A stretch of 44,051 bases of DNA, from NCBI GenBank assembly GCA_902518835.1, contig CABYHH010000001.1, positions 1 to 44,051 on the forward strand, written 5' to 3'. The position numbers were made by a program, and so were the translations under genes. Below the pieces are notes generated by a model. The model was not told where the DNA came from and searched no databases. It saw nothing but the letters and a program-made list of their open reading frames with translations. The first letter of the stretch is position 1. Every line of letters begins with the position of its first letter. Of this stretch, positions 1 to 8,984 are shown piece after piece. The DNA is from an uncultured Pelagibacteraceae bacterium. Lineage in GTDB: Bacteria; Pseudomonadota; Alphaproteobacteria; Pelagibacterales; Pelagibacteraceae.

Positions 1-521
1 ATTATCTTAGATGAATATGGGTTTGTAAATGAAGAAAAAGTATCTTTAATTTTACCATCTTTACCTATTAAGATTTTATGGAAATTCCATTTAGGGACAG
101 CTGAATTTCCATGATTTTTTTTTGCCCATTTAAAAATTTCATGTGCATTTGTTCCTTTGACATCAATGATAGTAGTCAAAGGAAAATCAATTTCAAAATT
201 AACCTCACAAAATTTTTTTATTTCTTTGTTATCTTTTTTTTCTTGATTAAATGAATTTGATGGAACACCTAATACAACTAATCCTTTTGATTTATATTCA
301 CTCCATAAATTTTGTAGATCAGAGTATTGTTTTGTAAAACCACAATAACTAGCTGTATTAACTAATAATATAACTTTATTATCGAAATCTTTTAAATTGA
401 TTTCCTCACCAGAAATACTTTTTATTTTATGATCAAAAAAAACTTTTTCATATTCAGCTTTTGAATTGTGATTAAAAAAAAACATAAAAGATATAAAACT
501 AATAAATAATATTTTCTTCAT
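1..521 (-). CDS. Glutathione peroxidase family protein, exported, 3' end outside window
   Basis: The reading frame opens with ATG at 521 and runs leftward off the window edge, so the C-terminus is missing; about 173 codons are visible. The first ~22 residues look like a signal peptide ending in SKA, which suggests export to the periplasm. The Cys of NTASYCGFT, at about residue 60, is the expected peroxidatic residue (most relatives read NVASKCGFT), and the family Gln (FNQE) and Trp (WNFHK) segments follow. It is therefore a cysteine-type, not selenocysteine, thiol peroxidase that would reduce hydroperoxides with glutathione or thioredoxin. It follows nhaA on the same strand with a 7-base gap. 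Confidence 0.88.
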   Translation of the reverse strand, partial: MKKILFISFISFMFFFNHNSKAEYEKVFFDHKIKSISGEEINLKDFDNKVILLVNTASYCGFTKQYSDLQNLWSEYKSKGLVVLGVPSNSFNQEKKDNKEIKKFCEVNFEIDFPLTTIIDVKGTNAHEIFKWAKKNHGNSAVPKWNFHKILIGKDGKIKDTFSSFTNPYSSKI

Positions 522-528
522 CCTTAAA

Positions 529-1701
529 TTATTTATTTGGAGTGAGTAGTATCAAAAAATAACCAGCTAAAGTTGACAATAATGACCCAGTTAAAACACC
601 TATTTTCACTCCGTCCATATATTGCATATTGTCTATAAAGGCCAAATTTCCAACAAACAAGCTCATTGTAAATCCAATTCCCGTAAGAATTCCTACACCG
701 TAGAAATTAAACCAGTTTGCATTATTTGGCATTTTAGCAATTTTAAATTTAATTGATAAATATGAAAAAACAAAAACACCTAATTGTTTGCCTACAAACA
801 ATCCTAGGACTATTCCAAGGGGCACCTTGTTTAATAATGATGAAAAAGTTAAACCATCTAATGACACTCCTGCATTAGCAAAAGCAAATAAAGGCATAAT
901 TCCAAATGCAACATATGGACTGACAGCATGTTCAACTTTTAATAAAAGTGAAAAATCATTTTCTTTTTTTCTATGTGGGATTGTCATGGCCATCAAAACT
1001 CCAGCTATGGTGGCATGTATTCCAGAATTATGCGTAAAGTCCCATAAAAAAATTCCTACTACAAGATATGGCAAAAATTTTTTTATATTAAATTTGTTTA
1101 TTAGTAATAAGATAATAAAGGCTAATAACATTAAGGATAAATATTTAATACTTAAGTCACCTGAATAGAATATTGCTATAATCAGTATCGCTCCTAAATC
1201 ATCAATAATGGCCAAAGCTGTTAAAAATACTTTGAGAGACAAGGGGACCCTTCTTCCTAAAAGTGACAAAACACCTAAAGAAAATGCTATGTCTGTTGCA
1301 GATGGAATTGCCCACCCATTTAATGTTTCAGGGTCTCCTATATTGATAAAGATATAGAATAAAGCAGGAACAACCATTCCTCCAACAGCTGCTATTATTG
1401 GAAGCAATGCTTGTTTCATGTCTGAAAGTTCGCCTTGTAAAAATTCTCTTTTGATTTCTAAAGTTACAAAAAAGAAAAATATTGCCATCAAAGCATCATT
1501 AATCCAATGAAGAACAGATAACTTTAATCCAATATTATTTATACCAATAAAAATATATTTTTCTAAAGTAGAAAAATATAAATCAGATAAATTTGAATTG
1601 CTGATTATTAGAGCAATAATAGCTGCAAATAATAGAACAAGACCACTTGCTGCTTCCAACTTAAAAAACCATTTAAAAGGTTTAGATATATAATTAATCA
1701 T
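529..1701 (-). CDS. nhaA: Na+/H+ antiporter NhaA
   Basis: A full-length 390-residue inner-membrane antiporter that exchanges cytoplasmic Na+ for external H+. The paired transport aspartates are present in ALAIIDDLGAI, as are the EIKREFLQGEL segment after the second helix, the discontinuous-helix motif SATDIAFSLG, and a Lys in GLFVGKQLGVF at the place of the functional lysine of E. coli NhaA. About twelve hydrophobic segments are visible. The start at 1701 leaves one base between it and the stop of the zinc-ribbon gene, so the two are probably co-transcribed. Na+ export suits a marine cell. Confidence 0.96.
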   Translation of the reverse strand: MINYISKPFKWFFKLEAASGLVLLFAAIIALIISNSNLSDLYFSTLEKYIFIGINNIGLKLSVLHWINDALMAIFFFFVTLEIKREFLQGELSDMKQALLPIIAAVGGMVVPALFYIFINIGDPETLNGWAIPSATDIAFSLGVLSLLGRRVPLSLKVFLTALAIIDDLGAILIIAIFYSGDLSIKYLSLMLLAFIILLLINKFNIKKFLPYLVVGIFLWDFTHNSGIHATIAGVLMAMTIPHRKKENDFSLLLKVEHAVSPYVAFGIMPLFAFANAGVSLDGLTFSSLLNKVPLGIVLGLFVGKQLGVFVFSYLSIKFKIAKMPNNANWFNFYGVGILTGIGFTMSLFVGNLAFIDNMQYMDGVKIGVLTGSLLSTLAGYFLILLTPNK

Positions 1702-1702
1702 T

Positions 1703-2152
1703 TTAGAATAAGTCTTTAATAAAAAGTTCTATATCTTTCAATGTTTCATATAGACTATACAAATAAAATTCTAAATTAGGGTAAAGATTAAAAAAATAAA
1801 TCTTGAAAGTGTCTAGAATAATTATCAAACCAATAAAACTTATAATAGAAACGACAACATACGAAATAAATTTTGACAGAGAAAAACTGAATTTTGGTTG
1901 ATATTTAACAATTTCAGATCCTATATTACTTGGAGCGTTTGTTGCTGCTTTATAGATAAATTGATCTTTTTTTTGAGTCGCATCTTTAAATTCCTTTTTT
2001 TTTTCAATCAAATCTTGTGATATATCCGATGAATTTTTATTAAAAAACCATGTCTGATCACAAGATCCACACTTCAACAATCTTCCATTGTGCGGAATAA
2101 GACTTTCATCAACTTCAAATTTTTTTTCACAACAAGGACAATTTATTATCAT
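1703..2152 (-). CDS. Zinc-ribbon (MJ0042-type) single-pass membrane protein
   Basis: A 149-residue protein with an N-terminal zinc ribbon: Cys5 and Cys8 in NCPCCEKKF, and Cys28 and Cys31 in LLKCGSCDQTW. This matches the MJ0042/zinc_ribbon_4 domain found at the N-terminus of many alphaproteobacterial membrane proteins. A charged linker (~35-90) is followed by one strong hydrophobic segment (~95-118) and a short acidic tail. The function of this class is not established. It lies directly upstream of nhaA on the same strand. A role as a regulator or assembly factor would be speculation. Confidence 0.8.
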   Translation of the reverse strand: MIINCPCCEKKFEVDESLIPHNGRLLKCGSCDQTWFFNKNSSDISQDLIEKKKEFKDATQKKDQFIYKAATNAPSNIGSEIVKYQPKFSFSLSKFISYVVVSIISFIGLIIILDTFKIYFFNLYPNLEFYLYSLYETLKDIELFIKDLF

Positions 2153-2245
2153 AAGCTTTTTATAACAGATTCTAATTAAAAATTCTTTGTTTTACGCATC
2201 TTTATACATTGAAAAAATAAATAAGTCCTGTATTAGTACAACTCA

Positions 2246-2322
<77 letters not shown>

Positions 2323-2327
2323 AAATT

Positions 2328-2609
2328 ATGAAAAAAGCAAAAATCTATATACCAAATAAAAGTCCGATGCAGTCAGGTCTAGGAAAAATAGATAAATGGA
2401 TTTTGGAGTTCGAAACAAAAGATAATTCGGTCAATCCATTAATGGGGTGGGAGAGTTCTTCTGATACATTAAATGAGCTAAGGTTAGAGTTTTCTACAAA
2501 AGAACTTGCTATAAATTATGCAAAAAAAATGAAAATTGATTATGAGATTATTGAGCCAAAGAAAAGAAAAACTGTGAAAAAATCTTATGCAGATAACTTT
2601 TTGAATTAA
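2328..2609 (+). CDS. NADH dehydrogenase accessory subunit, NDUFS4-like
   Basis: A 93-residue soluble protein matching the ETC complex I subunit family (mitochondrial NDUFS4, 18 kDa). The recognisable segments are the N-terminal KIYIPNKSPMQSG, the central WILEFETKD, the family signature PLMGWESSSDT, and a C-terminal LEFSTKELAINYAKKM. It is expected to bind the peripheral arm of complex I. Among bacteria this subunit is typical of Alphaproteobacteria. It starts 5 bases after tRNA-Pro, so it is probably transcribed with or just after the tRNA. Confidence 0.9.
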   Translation: MKKAKIYIPNKSPMQSGLGKIDKWILEFETKDNSVNPLMGWESSSDTLNELRLEFSTKELAINYAKKMKIDYEIIEPKKRKTVKKSYADNFLN

Positions 2610-2612
2610 TAA

Positions 2613-3608
2613 ATGTTTAAATTTTTTTCTCATAGAAAATGGTTCCCTTGGAGTATTGGTGGCACGATTTTGATTTTATGCGCTACTTGGTATCAAGTTC
2701 AGTTAGATGTAAGAATTAATGAATGGTTTGGAGAGTTTTATGATACATTACAAAAGGCTTTGACTGAACCGAATTCAGTTTCTGAAAAAGAATTTATAGC
2801 TTATTTATTCACCTTTGCAAAAATTGCTGCTGTGTACATACTTGTAGTAATAATGAGTGACTATTTTACAAGCCATTGGACCTTTCGATGGAGAACAGCA
2901 ATGGCTGATTTCTATCATGATAAATGGAATGATGCTTCTGGAATCGAAGGAGCTTCTCAAAGAGTTCAAGAAGATACTTTAAAATTTGCAAGAATAATGG
3001 AAGGTCTTGGAGTAGAACTTTTAAGGAGTGTGATGACATTAATTGCTTTTACACCAATACTTTGGGGTTTATCGAAAAGTATTACTGTTCTACCTTGGAT
3101 CGGAGAAGTTGAACATGCTTTAGTTTGGGTTGCTCTGTTATCTGCACTTGGTGGAACGGTAATTTTAGCTGCTGTGGGTATTAAACTTCCAGGTATAGAA
3201 TATGATATTCAAAAAGAAGAAGCTGCATATAGAAAAGAATTAGTTCTTGGAGAAGATTTTAAAGACAGTGCAAAGCCAGAAAAAATTACTGATTTATATG
3301 GAGGTGTAAGAAGAATTCATTATAAAATGTATTTTCACTATCTTTATTTTAATGCAGTAAAATGGAGTTATCTCCAAGGAATGGTGATAGTTCCATATCT
3401 GGCTCTAGCTCCTACTATTGTAACAGGTGCAATTACCTTGGGTTTTGTTCAACAAATAATTAGAGCATTTGGTAGAGTAGAAACTTCACTTCAATATTTA
3501 GTACGAAGCTGGCCAATAATTGTTGAACTAATATCCGTGTGGAAAAGATTAAGAGAATTTGAAAGCAATCTTAATAAATCAGAAAAGTTTAGTCCAAATA
3601 TTACATGA
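2613..3608 (+). CDS. SbmA/BacA-like inner-membrane transporter, short form
   Basis: The 331 residues align through their length with E. coli SbmA. Shared blocks include FRWRTAM, EGASQRVQEDTLKFA, VGIKLPGIEYDIQ, EAAYRKELVLGED, YFHYLYFNAV and GAITLGFVQQI. SbmA/BacA proteins import peptides and peptide-like compounds using the proton gradient. E. coli SbmA is about 406 residues; this copy lacks roughly the first 75, a region that holds membrane helices there, and begins at the RHKWFPW-like segment. No frame disruption is seen, so this is probably a natural short form. It overlaps glpX by 4 bases (ATGA), implying translational coupling. Confidence 0.88.
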   Translation: MFKFFSHRKWFPWSIGGTILILCATWYQVQLDVRINEWFGEFYDTLQKALTEPNSVSEKEFIAYLFTFAKIAAVYILVVIMSDYFTSHWTFRWRTAMADFYHDKWNDASGIEGASQRVQEDTLKFARIMEGLGVELLRSVMTLIAFTPILWGLSKSITVLPWIGEVEHALVWVALLSALGGTVILAAVGIKLPGIEYDIQKEEAAYRKELVLGEDFKDSAKPEKITDLYGGVRRIHYKMYFHYLYFNAVKWSYLQGMVIVPYLALAPTIVTGAITLGFVQQIIRAFGRVETSLQYLVRSWPIIVELISVWKRLREFESNLNKSEKFSPNIT

Positions 3609-4546
3609 CTATTGATGCGAAATATCTTGAAAAATTTGTTAAAGTTACATCTAAAGCAGCAATTGCGTCATATTTTTTAGTTGGAAAAAAAGATAAATTA
3701 GCGGCGGATAAGGCAGCAGTGGATGCAATGAGAACTGAACTTAATAAATTAGACATGCAAGGTAAAGTTGTGATAGGCGAAGGTTCTTTAGATAAAGCAC
3801 CAATGTTATATACAGGTGAAATTCTTGGAAATAGAAAAGGACCAAAATTTGATATAGCTGTTGATCCATTAGAAGGAACTAATTTCGCTGCAAATAATTT
3901 ACCTGGTGCATTAACGGTAATTGCAGTCGCAAATGAATCAAATTTATTTAATGCTCCAGAAACTTATATGGATAAAATATCAGCTAATTTAAATGAAAGA
4001 GGGGTAGTGGACCTAGATTTTTCAATTAAGAAAAATATTTATAATTTATCTGAATATAAAAATAAGAGCCCCTCAATGCTTACAGTATGCCTTTTAGATA
4101 GACCAAGACATAAAAAAATTATTGATAAACTAAATGCTCTTGGGGTTAAGCTTAAATTAATAACTGATGGTGATGTTTCTGGAGCTCTCTTAGTTACTAA
4201 TGAAAAGTATAATGTAGATCTTTTTTTAGGTATAGGTGGTGGCCCTGAAGGAGTATTGGCCGCATCTGCTTTAGACACATTTAATTGTTTTTTTCAGGGA
4301 AAATTTTTATTTGACTCTATAGAGGAAAAAGAAATAGCAAGGAATTTAGGTATAAAAGATTTTAACAAAAAATATGAGTTAAACGAAATTGTGTCCGGTG
4401 ATTCAATATTTTGTGCGACAGGTATTACCTCTGGCGATATCGTTGATGGAATTAAAAAAAACAACAATGAATTTGAATTGGAAACATTTGTTACTCATAA
4501 GTCCATGGGAGTAAGAAAAATAATAAAAACAAAATATAAAATTTAA
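3605..4546 (+). CDS. glpX: Class II fructose-1,6-bisphosphatase GlpX
   Basis: A 313-residue cytoplasmic phosphatase converting fructose 1,6-bisphosphate to fructose 6-phosphate in gluconeogenesis. The metal-binding motifs are clear: VVIGEGSLDKAPMLYTGE (about residues 55-72) and AVDPLEGTN (about 94-102), with the substrate-side LITDGDVSGALL and GIGGGPEGVLAA later. Length is typical for the family. The ATG at 3605 overlaps the preceding transporter by 4 bases. In some bacteria GlpX also acts on sedoheptulose 1,7-bisphosphate; the sequence alone does not decide this. Confidence 0.95.
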   Translation: MTIDAKYLEKFVKVTSKAAIASYFLVGKKDKLAADKAAVDAMRTELNKLDMQGKVVIGEGSLDKAPMLYTGEILGNRKGPKFDIAVDPLEGTNFAANNLPGALTVIAVANESNLFNAPETYMDKISANLNERGVVDLDFSIKKNIYNLSEYKNKSPSMLTVCLLDRPRHKKIIDKLNALGVKLKLITDGDVSGALLVTNEKYNVDLFLGIGGGPEGVLAASALDTFNCFFQGKFLFDSIEEKEIARNLGIKDFNKKYELNEIVSGDSIFCATGITSGDIVDGIKKNNNEFELETFVTHKSMGVRKIIKTKYKI

Positions 4547-4591
4547 TAAGACTTGATTAATAATATTTTTTGCAATAAAAAACATCTTTTT

Positions 4592-4666
4592 GGTCCCTTC
4601 GTCTATCGGTTAGGACACGTGGTTTTCATCCTCGAAAGAGGGGTTCGATTCCCCTAGGGACCGCCA
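4592..4666 (+). tRNA. tRNA-Glu (anticodon TTC)
   Basis: The acceptor stem GGTCCCT (4592-4598) pairs with AGGGACC (4656-4662), with discriminator G and an encoded CCA (4664-4666). The D stem is GTC/GAC, the T arm is AGGGG-TTCGATT-CCCCT, and the anticodon TTC is at 4625-4627. The anticodon stem CGTGG/CCTCG contains a T-T opposition at positions 29/41 (4620 and 4632). All else is canonical. It marks the left edge of the sugar island. Confidence 0.94.
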
Positions 4667-4672
4667 TCAAAT

Positions 4673-4924
4673 ATGACATATTTTGTTTATATTTTAAAGT
4701 GTGTCTCTTCAGTCAAAAAAAGAACATATGTTGGTTATACTAATGACCTTAAAAATCGTTTAAATAAACATAATTCTAATAAAGGTGCGAAATATACCAA
4801 GGGAAATAAATGGATAATTATTTATAAAAGAAAATTTTTCTCAAAATATAAGGCAATGTCTTATGAATATAAATTGAAACATGATAGAAAGAAAAGACTT
4901 GAAATTTATAATAATTCTAAATGA
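4673..4924 (+). CDS. GIY-YIG domain protein (UPF0213/YhbQ type)
   Basis: An 83-residue stand-alone GIY-YIG nuclease-fold protein. The first motif is FVYIL, the second TYVGYT, followed by the conserved Arg of NRLNKHN, the KGAKYTKG segment, and the catalytic-type Glu in SYEYKLKHDRKKRLEI. The size matches the short UPF0213 family, whose members have weak or uncharacterised DNA-cutting activity. It begins 6 bases after tRNA-Glu and overlaps the next gene by 4 bases (ATGA), so it is probably read together with the glycosyltransferase genes. No homing role is evident. Confidence 0.88.
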   Translation: MTYFVYILKCVSSVKKRTYVGYTNDLKNRLNKHNSNKGAKYTKGNKWIIIYKRKFFSKYKAMSYEYKLKHDRKKRLEIYNNSK

Positions 4925-7026
4925 ATATATCTATATTACTTCCATTTAAAGAAAATTACTCAAAAGAAATTGCTGGTGCTGTATCTTTATTTGTCAAAGA
5001 TACTATTAAAGTGAGTTCTTATAAAAATTCAACGACAGTGTTTGGATCAACATCATATAAAAAGATCCTTGATAAGAATTATATAAACTTAAAACCAAAA
5101 AAAAAATTTTTACAAAGTACAAATAAAGAATATGTTAAATCTTTTTTGAAACATCCTATAGTTGAAGATACAGAAATATTAGAGATACATAATAGACCAA
5201 ATTATATTAAACAAATTAAAGAAAACTATAATAAAAAAATATTTCTATATTTTCATAATGATCCATTATCTATGAATGGATCTAGAACTGAAGATGAAAG
5301 AAGTTATCTAATAAAAAATGTCGATAAGTTAATATTTAATAGCAAATGGTCAAGAGATAGATTTTTTTTAAAATCTAGTTTTAAGGATTTAATGATTAAT
5401 AAATCAGTAATTTGTTATCAATCTGCAAGCAAAGTTAATGTTAATGTAAAATCAAAAAAAAAAATAATTACTTTTATTGGAAAGTTAAATTCAGCTAAAG
5501 GGTTTGATATTTTTGGTAAAACAATAATAAAAATTTTAGACAAATATAAAGATTGGAAAGCATATGTAATAGGTGATGAACCTAGAGAAAAAATGCACTT
5601 TGAACATAATAATTTAATTAATCTAGGTTTTAAAAATAATGATTTTATTTTAAATTTTTTAAAAAAAGTAAGCATATCAGTTGTTTGTTCCAGATGGGAT
5701 GAGCCTTTTGGAAGAACAAGTCTTGAGGCTGCAAGTAGGGGGTCAGCGGTTATAATTAGTGATCGTGGAGGTTTACCTGAAACTACAAAATCTGCAATAA
5801 TATTAAAAAAATTAGATGAAGATACTCTCTTTAAACAAATATCAAAACTACTCGATAATAAAAAATATTTAATAAAAAAACAAAAAGAAAATTATAAAAA
5901 TTTTTTTTTAACACATAAATATGTATCAAGTTTATTAGATAATATTCGTGATAAATTTGTATTAAAAAAAATCAATATTAAACAAAAAAAGATTTTGAAA
6001 ATCATGCATATTACGAATTTTAATTATCGTTTCGATGGTAGATTACACTATAATACTGGTAGAAGATTAAATAATGGTTTTGTTAGATTAGGTCATAATG
6101 TACTTACGGTAAGTGATAGAGATATATTACACAACAAAAAAAGCTTAAATGATTTTGCTGGTTCTAAATCGCTACAAAATTCTATTATTAATAATTATAA
6201 TAATTTTAAGCCTGATTTAATAATACTTGGACATGCAGATAATGTTTCAAAAGAAACATTAAATACATTTAAAAAAGATAAAGTTTTAATAGCTCAATGG
6301 TTTTTAGATCCAGTTAGTAAATTTGGTCCTGACTATCTAAATAACAAAAGAAGAGTTTTAGACAAAAACGATTTATTAGATGCTACTTTTTTAACAACAG
6401 ATCCTGGTGCATTAGATTTCAAAGTTAAAAATAGCTTTTATATGCCTAACCCGTGTGACAAATCATTTGAAACGTTGAGTAACTATAATAAATATTGTGA
6501 TAATGATTTATTTTTTGCTATGAGTCATGGTGTACACAGAGGAGGTCTTAAAAAAGGAAAAATTGATGATAGAGAAGTTTTTATTAATAAATTAATTAAA
6601 AAAAATAAGTTAATTACTTTTGATATTTATGGGATGTTCAATTCACAACCAATATGGGCGGAAAATTTTTTAAAAAAAGTTTCCAATTCATCAATGGGTT
6701 TAAATCTTAGTCGTGGAAAGCCTATAAAATATTACAGTAGTGATAGATTAGCTCAATTAATGGGCAATGGTCTTTTAACTTTTATAAATGAAAGAACATA
6801 TTTAAATGATTTTTTTACCGACAAAGAGGCGATATTTTATAAAAATATTGATGATTTAAGTTATAAGTTAAATAAATTTAAGAAAGACAAAAATCAAAGA
6901 AGGCTAATTGCCAAGAATGGTAAAACCAAATATTTCAAATATTTTAATTCAACTATAATTGCTGATTATATAATTAATCAAACATTAGATATTAAAAAAA
7001 CAAAAAAACCATTATGGGAAAAATAG
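4921..7026 (+). CDS. Two-domain glycosyltransferase (GT4-like + CgeB-like)
   Basis: 701 residues holding two glycosyltransferase units. The first (~1-345) is GT-B/GT4-like: GKLNSAKGFD begins the nucleotide-sugar domain, and SRWDEPFGRTSLEAASRG supplies the E-x7-E type acidic motif. A lysine-rich linker (~345-362) leads to a second unit starting at MHITNFNYRFDGR, with a C-terminal part (SMGLNLSRGKP, DRLAQLMGNG) like Glyco_trans_1_2/CgeB-type proteins. Two domains suggest two sugar transfers by one protein; acceptor and donor are unknown. It overlaps the GIY-YIG gene (4 bases) and the dehydratase gene (13 bases). Confidence 0.85.
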   Translation: MNISILLPFKENYSKEIAGAVSLFVKDTIKVSSYKNSTTVFGSTSYKKILDKNYINLKPKKKFLQSTNKEYVKSFLKHPIVEDTEILEIHNRPNYIKQIKENYNKKIFLYFHNDPLSMNGSRTEDERSYLIKNVDKLIFNSKWSRDRFFLKSSFKDLMINKSVICYQSASKVNVNVKSKKKIITFIGKLNSAKGFDIFGKTIIKILDKYKDWKAYVIGDEPREKMHFEHNNLINLGFKNNDFILNFLKKVSISVVCSRWDEPFGRTSLEAASRGSAVIISDRGGLPETTKSAIILKKLDEDTLFKQISKLLDNKKYLIKKQKENYKNFFLTHKYVSSLLDNIRDKFVLKKINIKQKKILKIMHITNFNYRFDGRLHYNTGRRLNNGFVRLGHNVLTVSDRDILHNKKSLNDFAGSKSLQNSIINNYNNFKPDLIILGHADNVSKETLNTFKKDKVLIAQWFLDPVSKFGPDYLNNKRRVLDKNDLLDATFLTTDPGALDFKVKNSFYMPNPCDKSFETLSNYNKYCDNDLFFAMSHGVHRGGLKKGKIDDREVFINKLIKKNKLITFDIYGMFNSQPIWAENFLKKVSNSSMGLNLSRGKPIKYYSSDRLAQLMGNGLLTFINERTYLNDFFTDKEAIFYKNIDDLSYKLNKFKKDKNQRRLIAKNGKTKYFKYFNSTIIADYIINQTLDIKKTKKPLWEK

Positions 7027-7967
7027 CAATTATTACTGGTATTAGTGGACAGGATGGATCTTATTTAGCCGAACTATTAGTCAAAAAAAAGTATAAAGTT
7101 TATGGCATTTCTAACCCAAAAAAAAAAAATAATTTTAAAAACTTAAAATCATTAAATAGAAATTTATTTTTTAAGAAAATAGATATAAATAGTTATTCAA
7201 AAATAAAGAATTTAATTAAGAAAATTAAACCGACTGAATTTTATCATTTAGCCGCACAAAGTTTTATTAATTATAAATTTGAGGATGAATTTTTTAAATT
7301 AAATCCAAACATAAATGGAACACATTATATCTTATCTGCAATTAAAGAATTTTCACCAAAAACAAAATTTTATTTTGCTGCCTCATCTGAATTATTTGGA
7401 AATGTTGAAAAATCCCCTCAAAATGAAAAAACAAAATTTAATCCACGTTCAGCTTATGGAGTTTCAAAAGTCGCTGGATTCTATTTAACGAAAAACTATA
7501 GAGAGGCTTACAATATACATGCTTGTTCAGGAATCTTATTTAATCATGAGTCACCCAGAAGAAATGTTAATTTTGTATCCAGAAAAATTACAAAAAATCT
7601 GTCCCTAATACTAAAGGGTAAATTAAAAAAGATAACTTTAGGTAATATAAATTCAAAAAGAGATTGGGGTCATGCTAAAGACTATGTTTATGCTATGTGG
7701 AAAATGTTACAAATTAATAAACCAGATGATTTTGTTATAGGCACTGGAAAGATTCATTCTGTTAAAGATTTTATTAAAATAGCATTCAAACGAGTCAAGC
7801 TTGATTATAAAAAATTTATTAAAATAGATAAAAAATTGTTTCGACCCAACGACAAAGTAATATTAAAAGCAGATTTCAGACAGGCCAAATTGAAACTTAA
7901 ATGGAAACCAAAAATAACTTTTGAGTCTTTGGTTAATGAAATGGTTGACTACGATATAAATAATTAA
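7014..7967 (+). CDS. GDP-mannose 4,6-dehydratase-like (possibly GDP-heptose dehydratase)
   Basis: A 317-residue short-chain dehydrogenase of the Gmd type, which makes a 4-keto-6-deoxy sugar from a GDP-hexose. The Rossmann motif is TGISGQDGSYLAELL near the N-terminus; AASSELFG and the YGVSK catalytic Tyr/Lys are in the middle, with the GDP-sugar motif GILFNHESPRR and RDWGHAKDYV. It is shorter than E. coli Gmd (~370), and the NADP-binding RRAS-type segment reads NPKK. Neighbours make GDP-D-glycero-D-manno-heptose and no mannose gene is nearby, so its substrate may be GDP-heptose, as for the related DmhA/WcbK enzymes. That substrate is inference. Confidence 0.85.
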   Translation: MGKIAIITGISGQDGSYLAELLVKKKYKVYGISNPKKKNNFKNLKSLNRNLFFKKIDINSYSKIKNLIKKIKPTEFYHLAAQSFINYKFEDEFFKLNPNINGTHYILSAIKEFSPKTKFYFAASSELFGNVEKSPQNEKTKFNPRSAYGVSKVAGFYLTKNYREAYNIHACSGILFNHESPRRNVNFVSRKITKNLSLILKGKLKKITLGNINSKRDWGHAKDYVYAMWKMLQINKPDDFVIGTGKIHSVKDFIKIAFKRVKLDYKKFIKIDKKLFRPNDKVILKADFRQAKLKLKWKPKITFESLVNEMVDYDINN

Positions 7968-7971
7968 CCTT

Positions 7972-8979
7972 ATGAGCAAAAAAAAGGTTCTTATATTAAA
8001 AAATGATAGAACAGGTGATTTATTTGTTTCTTTAAATGCTATTAATAAAATAATCAATAAACATTATAATGAAGATTTGGATATTTTTTTATCCGATGTT
8101 AATCATAAATTTAGTTTTCTATTTCCAAAAATAAATAAAAAAAAAATTTCAATGAATCTCTCAATATTTGAAAAAATTGAGATCTTTTTTTATTTATTAT
8201 TTAATAATGTAAAAACTGTTTATATTTTAACACCTAAAAATTTTTATTACTATTTACCTTTTTTTTTTAGAAAAATTAGATTTTATGGAATAACAATCAA
8301 ATCTCATAAAAGTAGACCAAGTTTTTTTTTAAAGAAATATCTTTATAAAAGTGCTGAATTAGATCGAATAAATATAAAAAAAAGGAAATCATCATATGAA
8401 ATTCAAAGTAGTTTGATTGATACAAACCTAGATAGAAATTATCTAAGTAATGAAGTTTCAATAAATCACACTTTTCTTTATCCAAAAAATTTTATCTATT
8501 TTCATTATAAACGTAGTTTATTTGAAAATTTACTCAAATGGGATCTTGATACTATTTGTAAGTTTTTAGAAATACTTAGTACTAAATATGAAAACATTTT
8601 GTTTTCTTCTGAATTAAATGATCAAAATAAAAACAATTTTTTTTCTAATAGATTCAATACATTTGATTTTATTAACAATAAAAAGATCGATTTAAATAAA
8701 AAAAATATCTTTTTTTTAAAAGATATAGATGGGTCTAATTTATTTGATGCTGTAAAAAAATCCTCTAAAATTATAAGTCCAGAGGGTATTATTACACACA
8801 TGGGTTATTATCTTAATAAACCGATATTAGCTTTAATGCACTTCAACCTCAGCAGAAGACAAGATTTTATAAGTCAGATAATTTCATGCAAGGAGTGGTT
8901 TCCACCAAATAATTATAAATTTATCGTTTTAAAAAAAAATTTTGATAAATCTCTTCAAAAGATATCAAAGAGAATTTGA
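7972..8979 (+). CDS. GT9 (heptosyltransferase)-like glycosyltransferase
   Basis: A 335-residue protein with weak but recognisable GT9 layout: the N-terminal LILKNDRTGDLFVSLNAI resembles the R-x-x-x-x-GD-x-L-x-T-P start of heptosyltransferases, and a C-terminal block IISPEGIITHMGYYLNKPILAL resembles the donor-site D/E-x-G-x-x-H-x-A segment. The middle is highly divergent and very Lys/Asn/Phe rich. A heptosyltransferase role would fit the GDP-heptose genes downstream, although classical GT9 enzymes use ADP-heptose. It follows the dehydratase gene with a 4-base gap. Confidence 0.72.
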   Translation: MSKKKVLILKNDRTGDLFVSLNAINKIINKHYNEDLDIFLSDVNHKFSFLFPKINKKKISMNLSIFEKIEIFFYLLFNNVKTVYILTPKNFYYYLPFFFRKIRFYGITIKSHKSRPSFFLKKYLYKSAELDRINIKKRKSSYEIQSSLIDTNLDRNYLSNEVSINHTFLYPKNFIYFHYKRSLFENLLKWDLDTICKFLEILSTKYENILFSSELNDQNKNNFFSNRFNTFDFINNKKIDLNKKNIFFLKDIDGSNLFDAVKKSSKIISPEGIITHMGYYLNKPILALMHFNLSRRQDFISQIISCKEWFPPNNYKFIVLKKNFDKSLQKISKRI

Positions 8980-8984
8980 TTATT

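Noticed and set aside
788-1168. 126-codon plus-strand frame opposite nhaA
   Set aside because: It is antisense to a well-conserved gene and shows no protein-like features.
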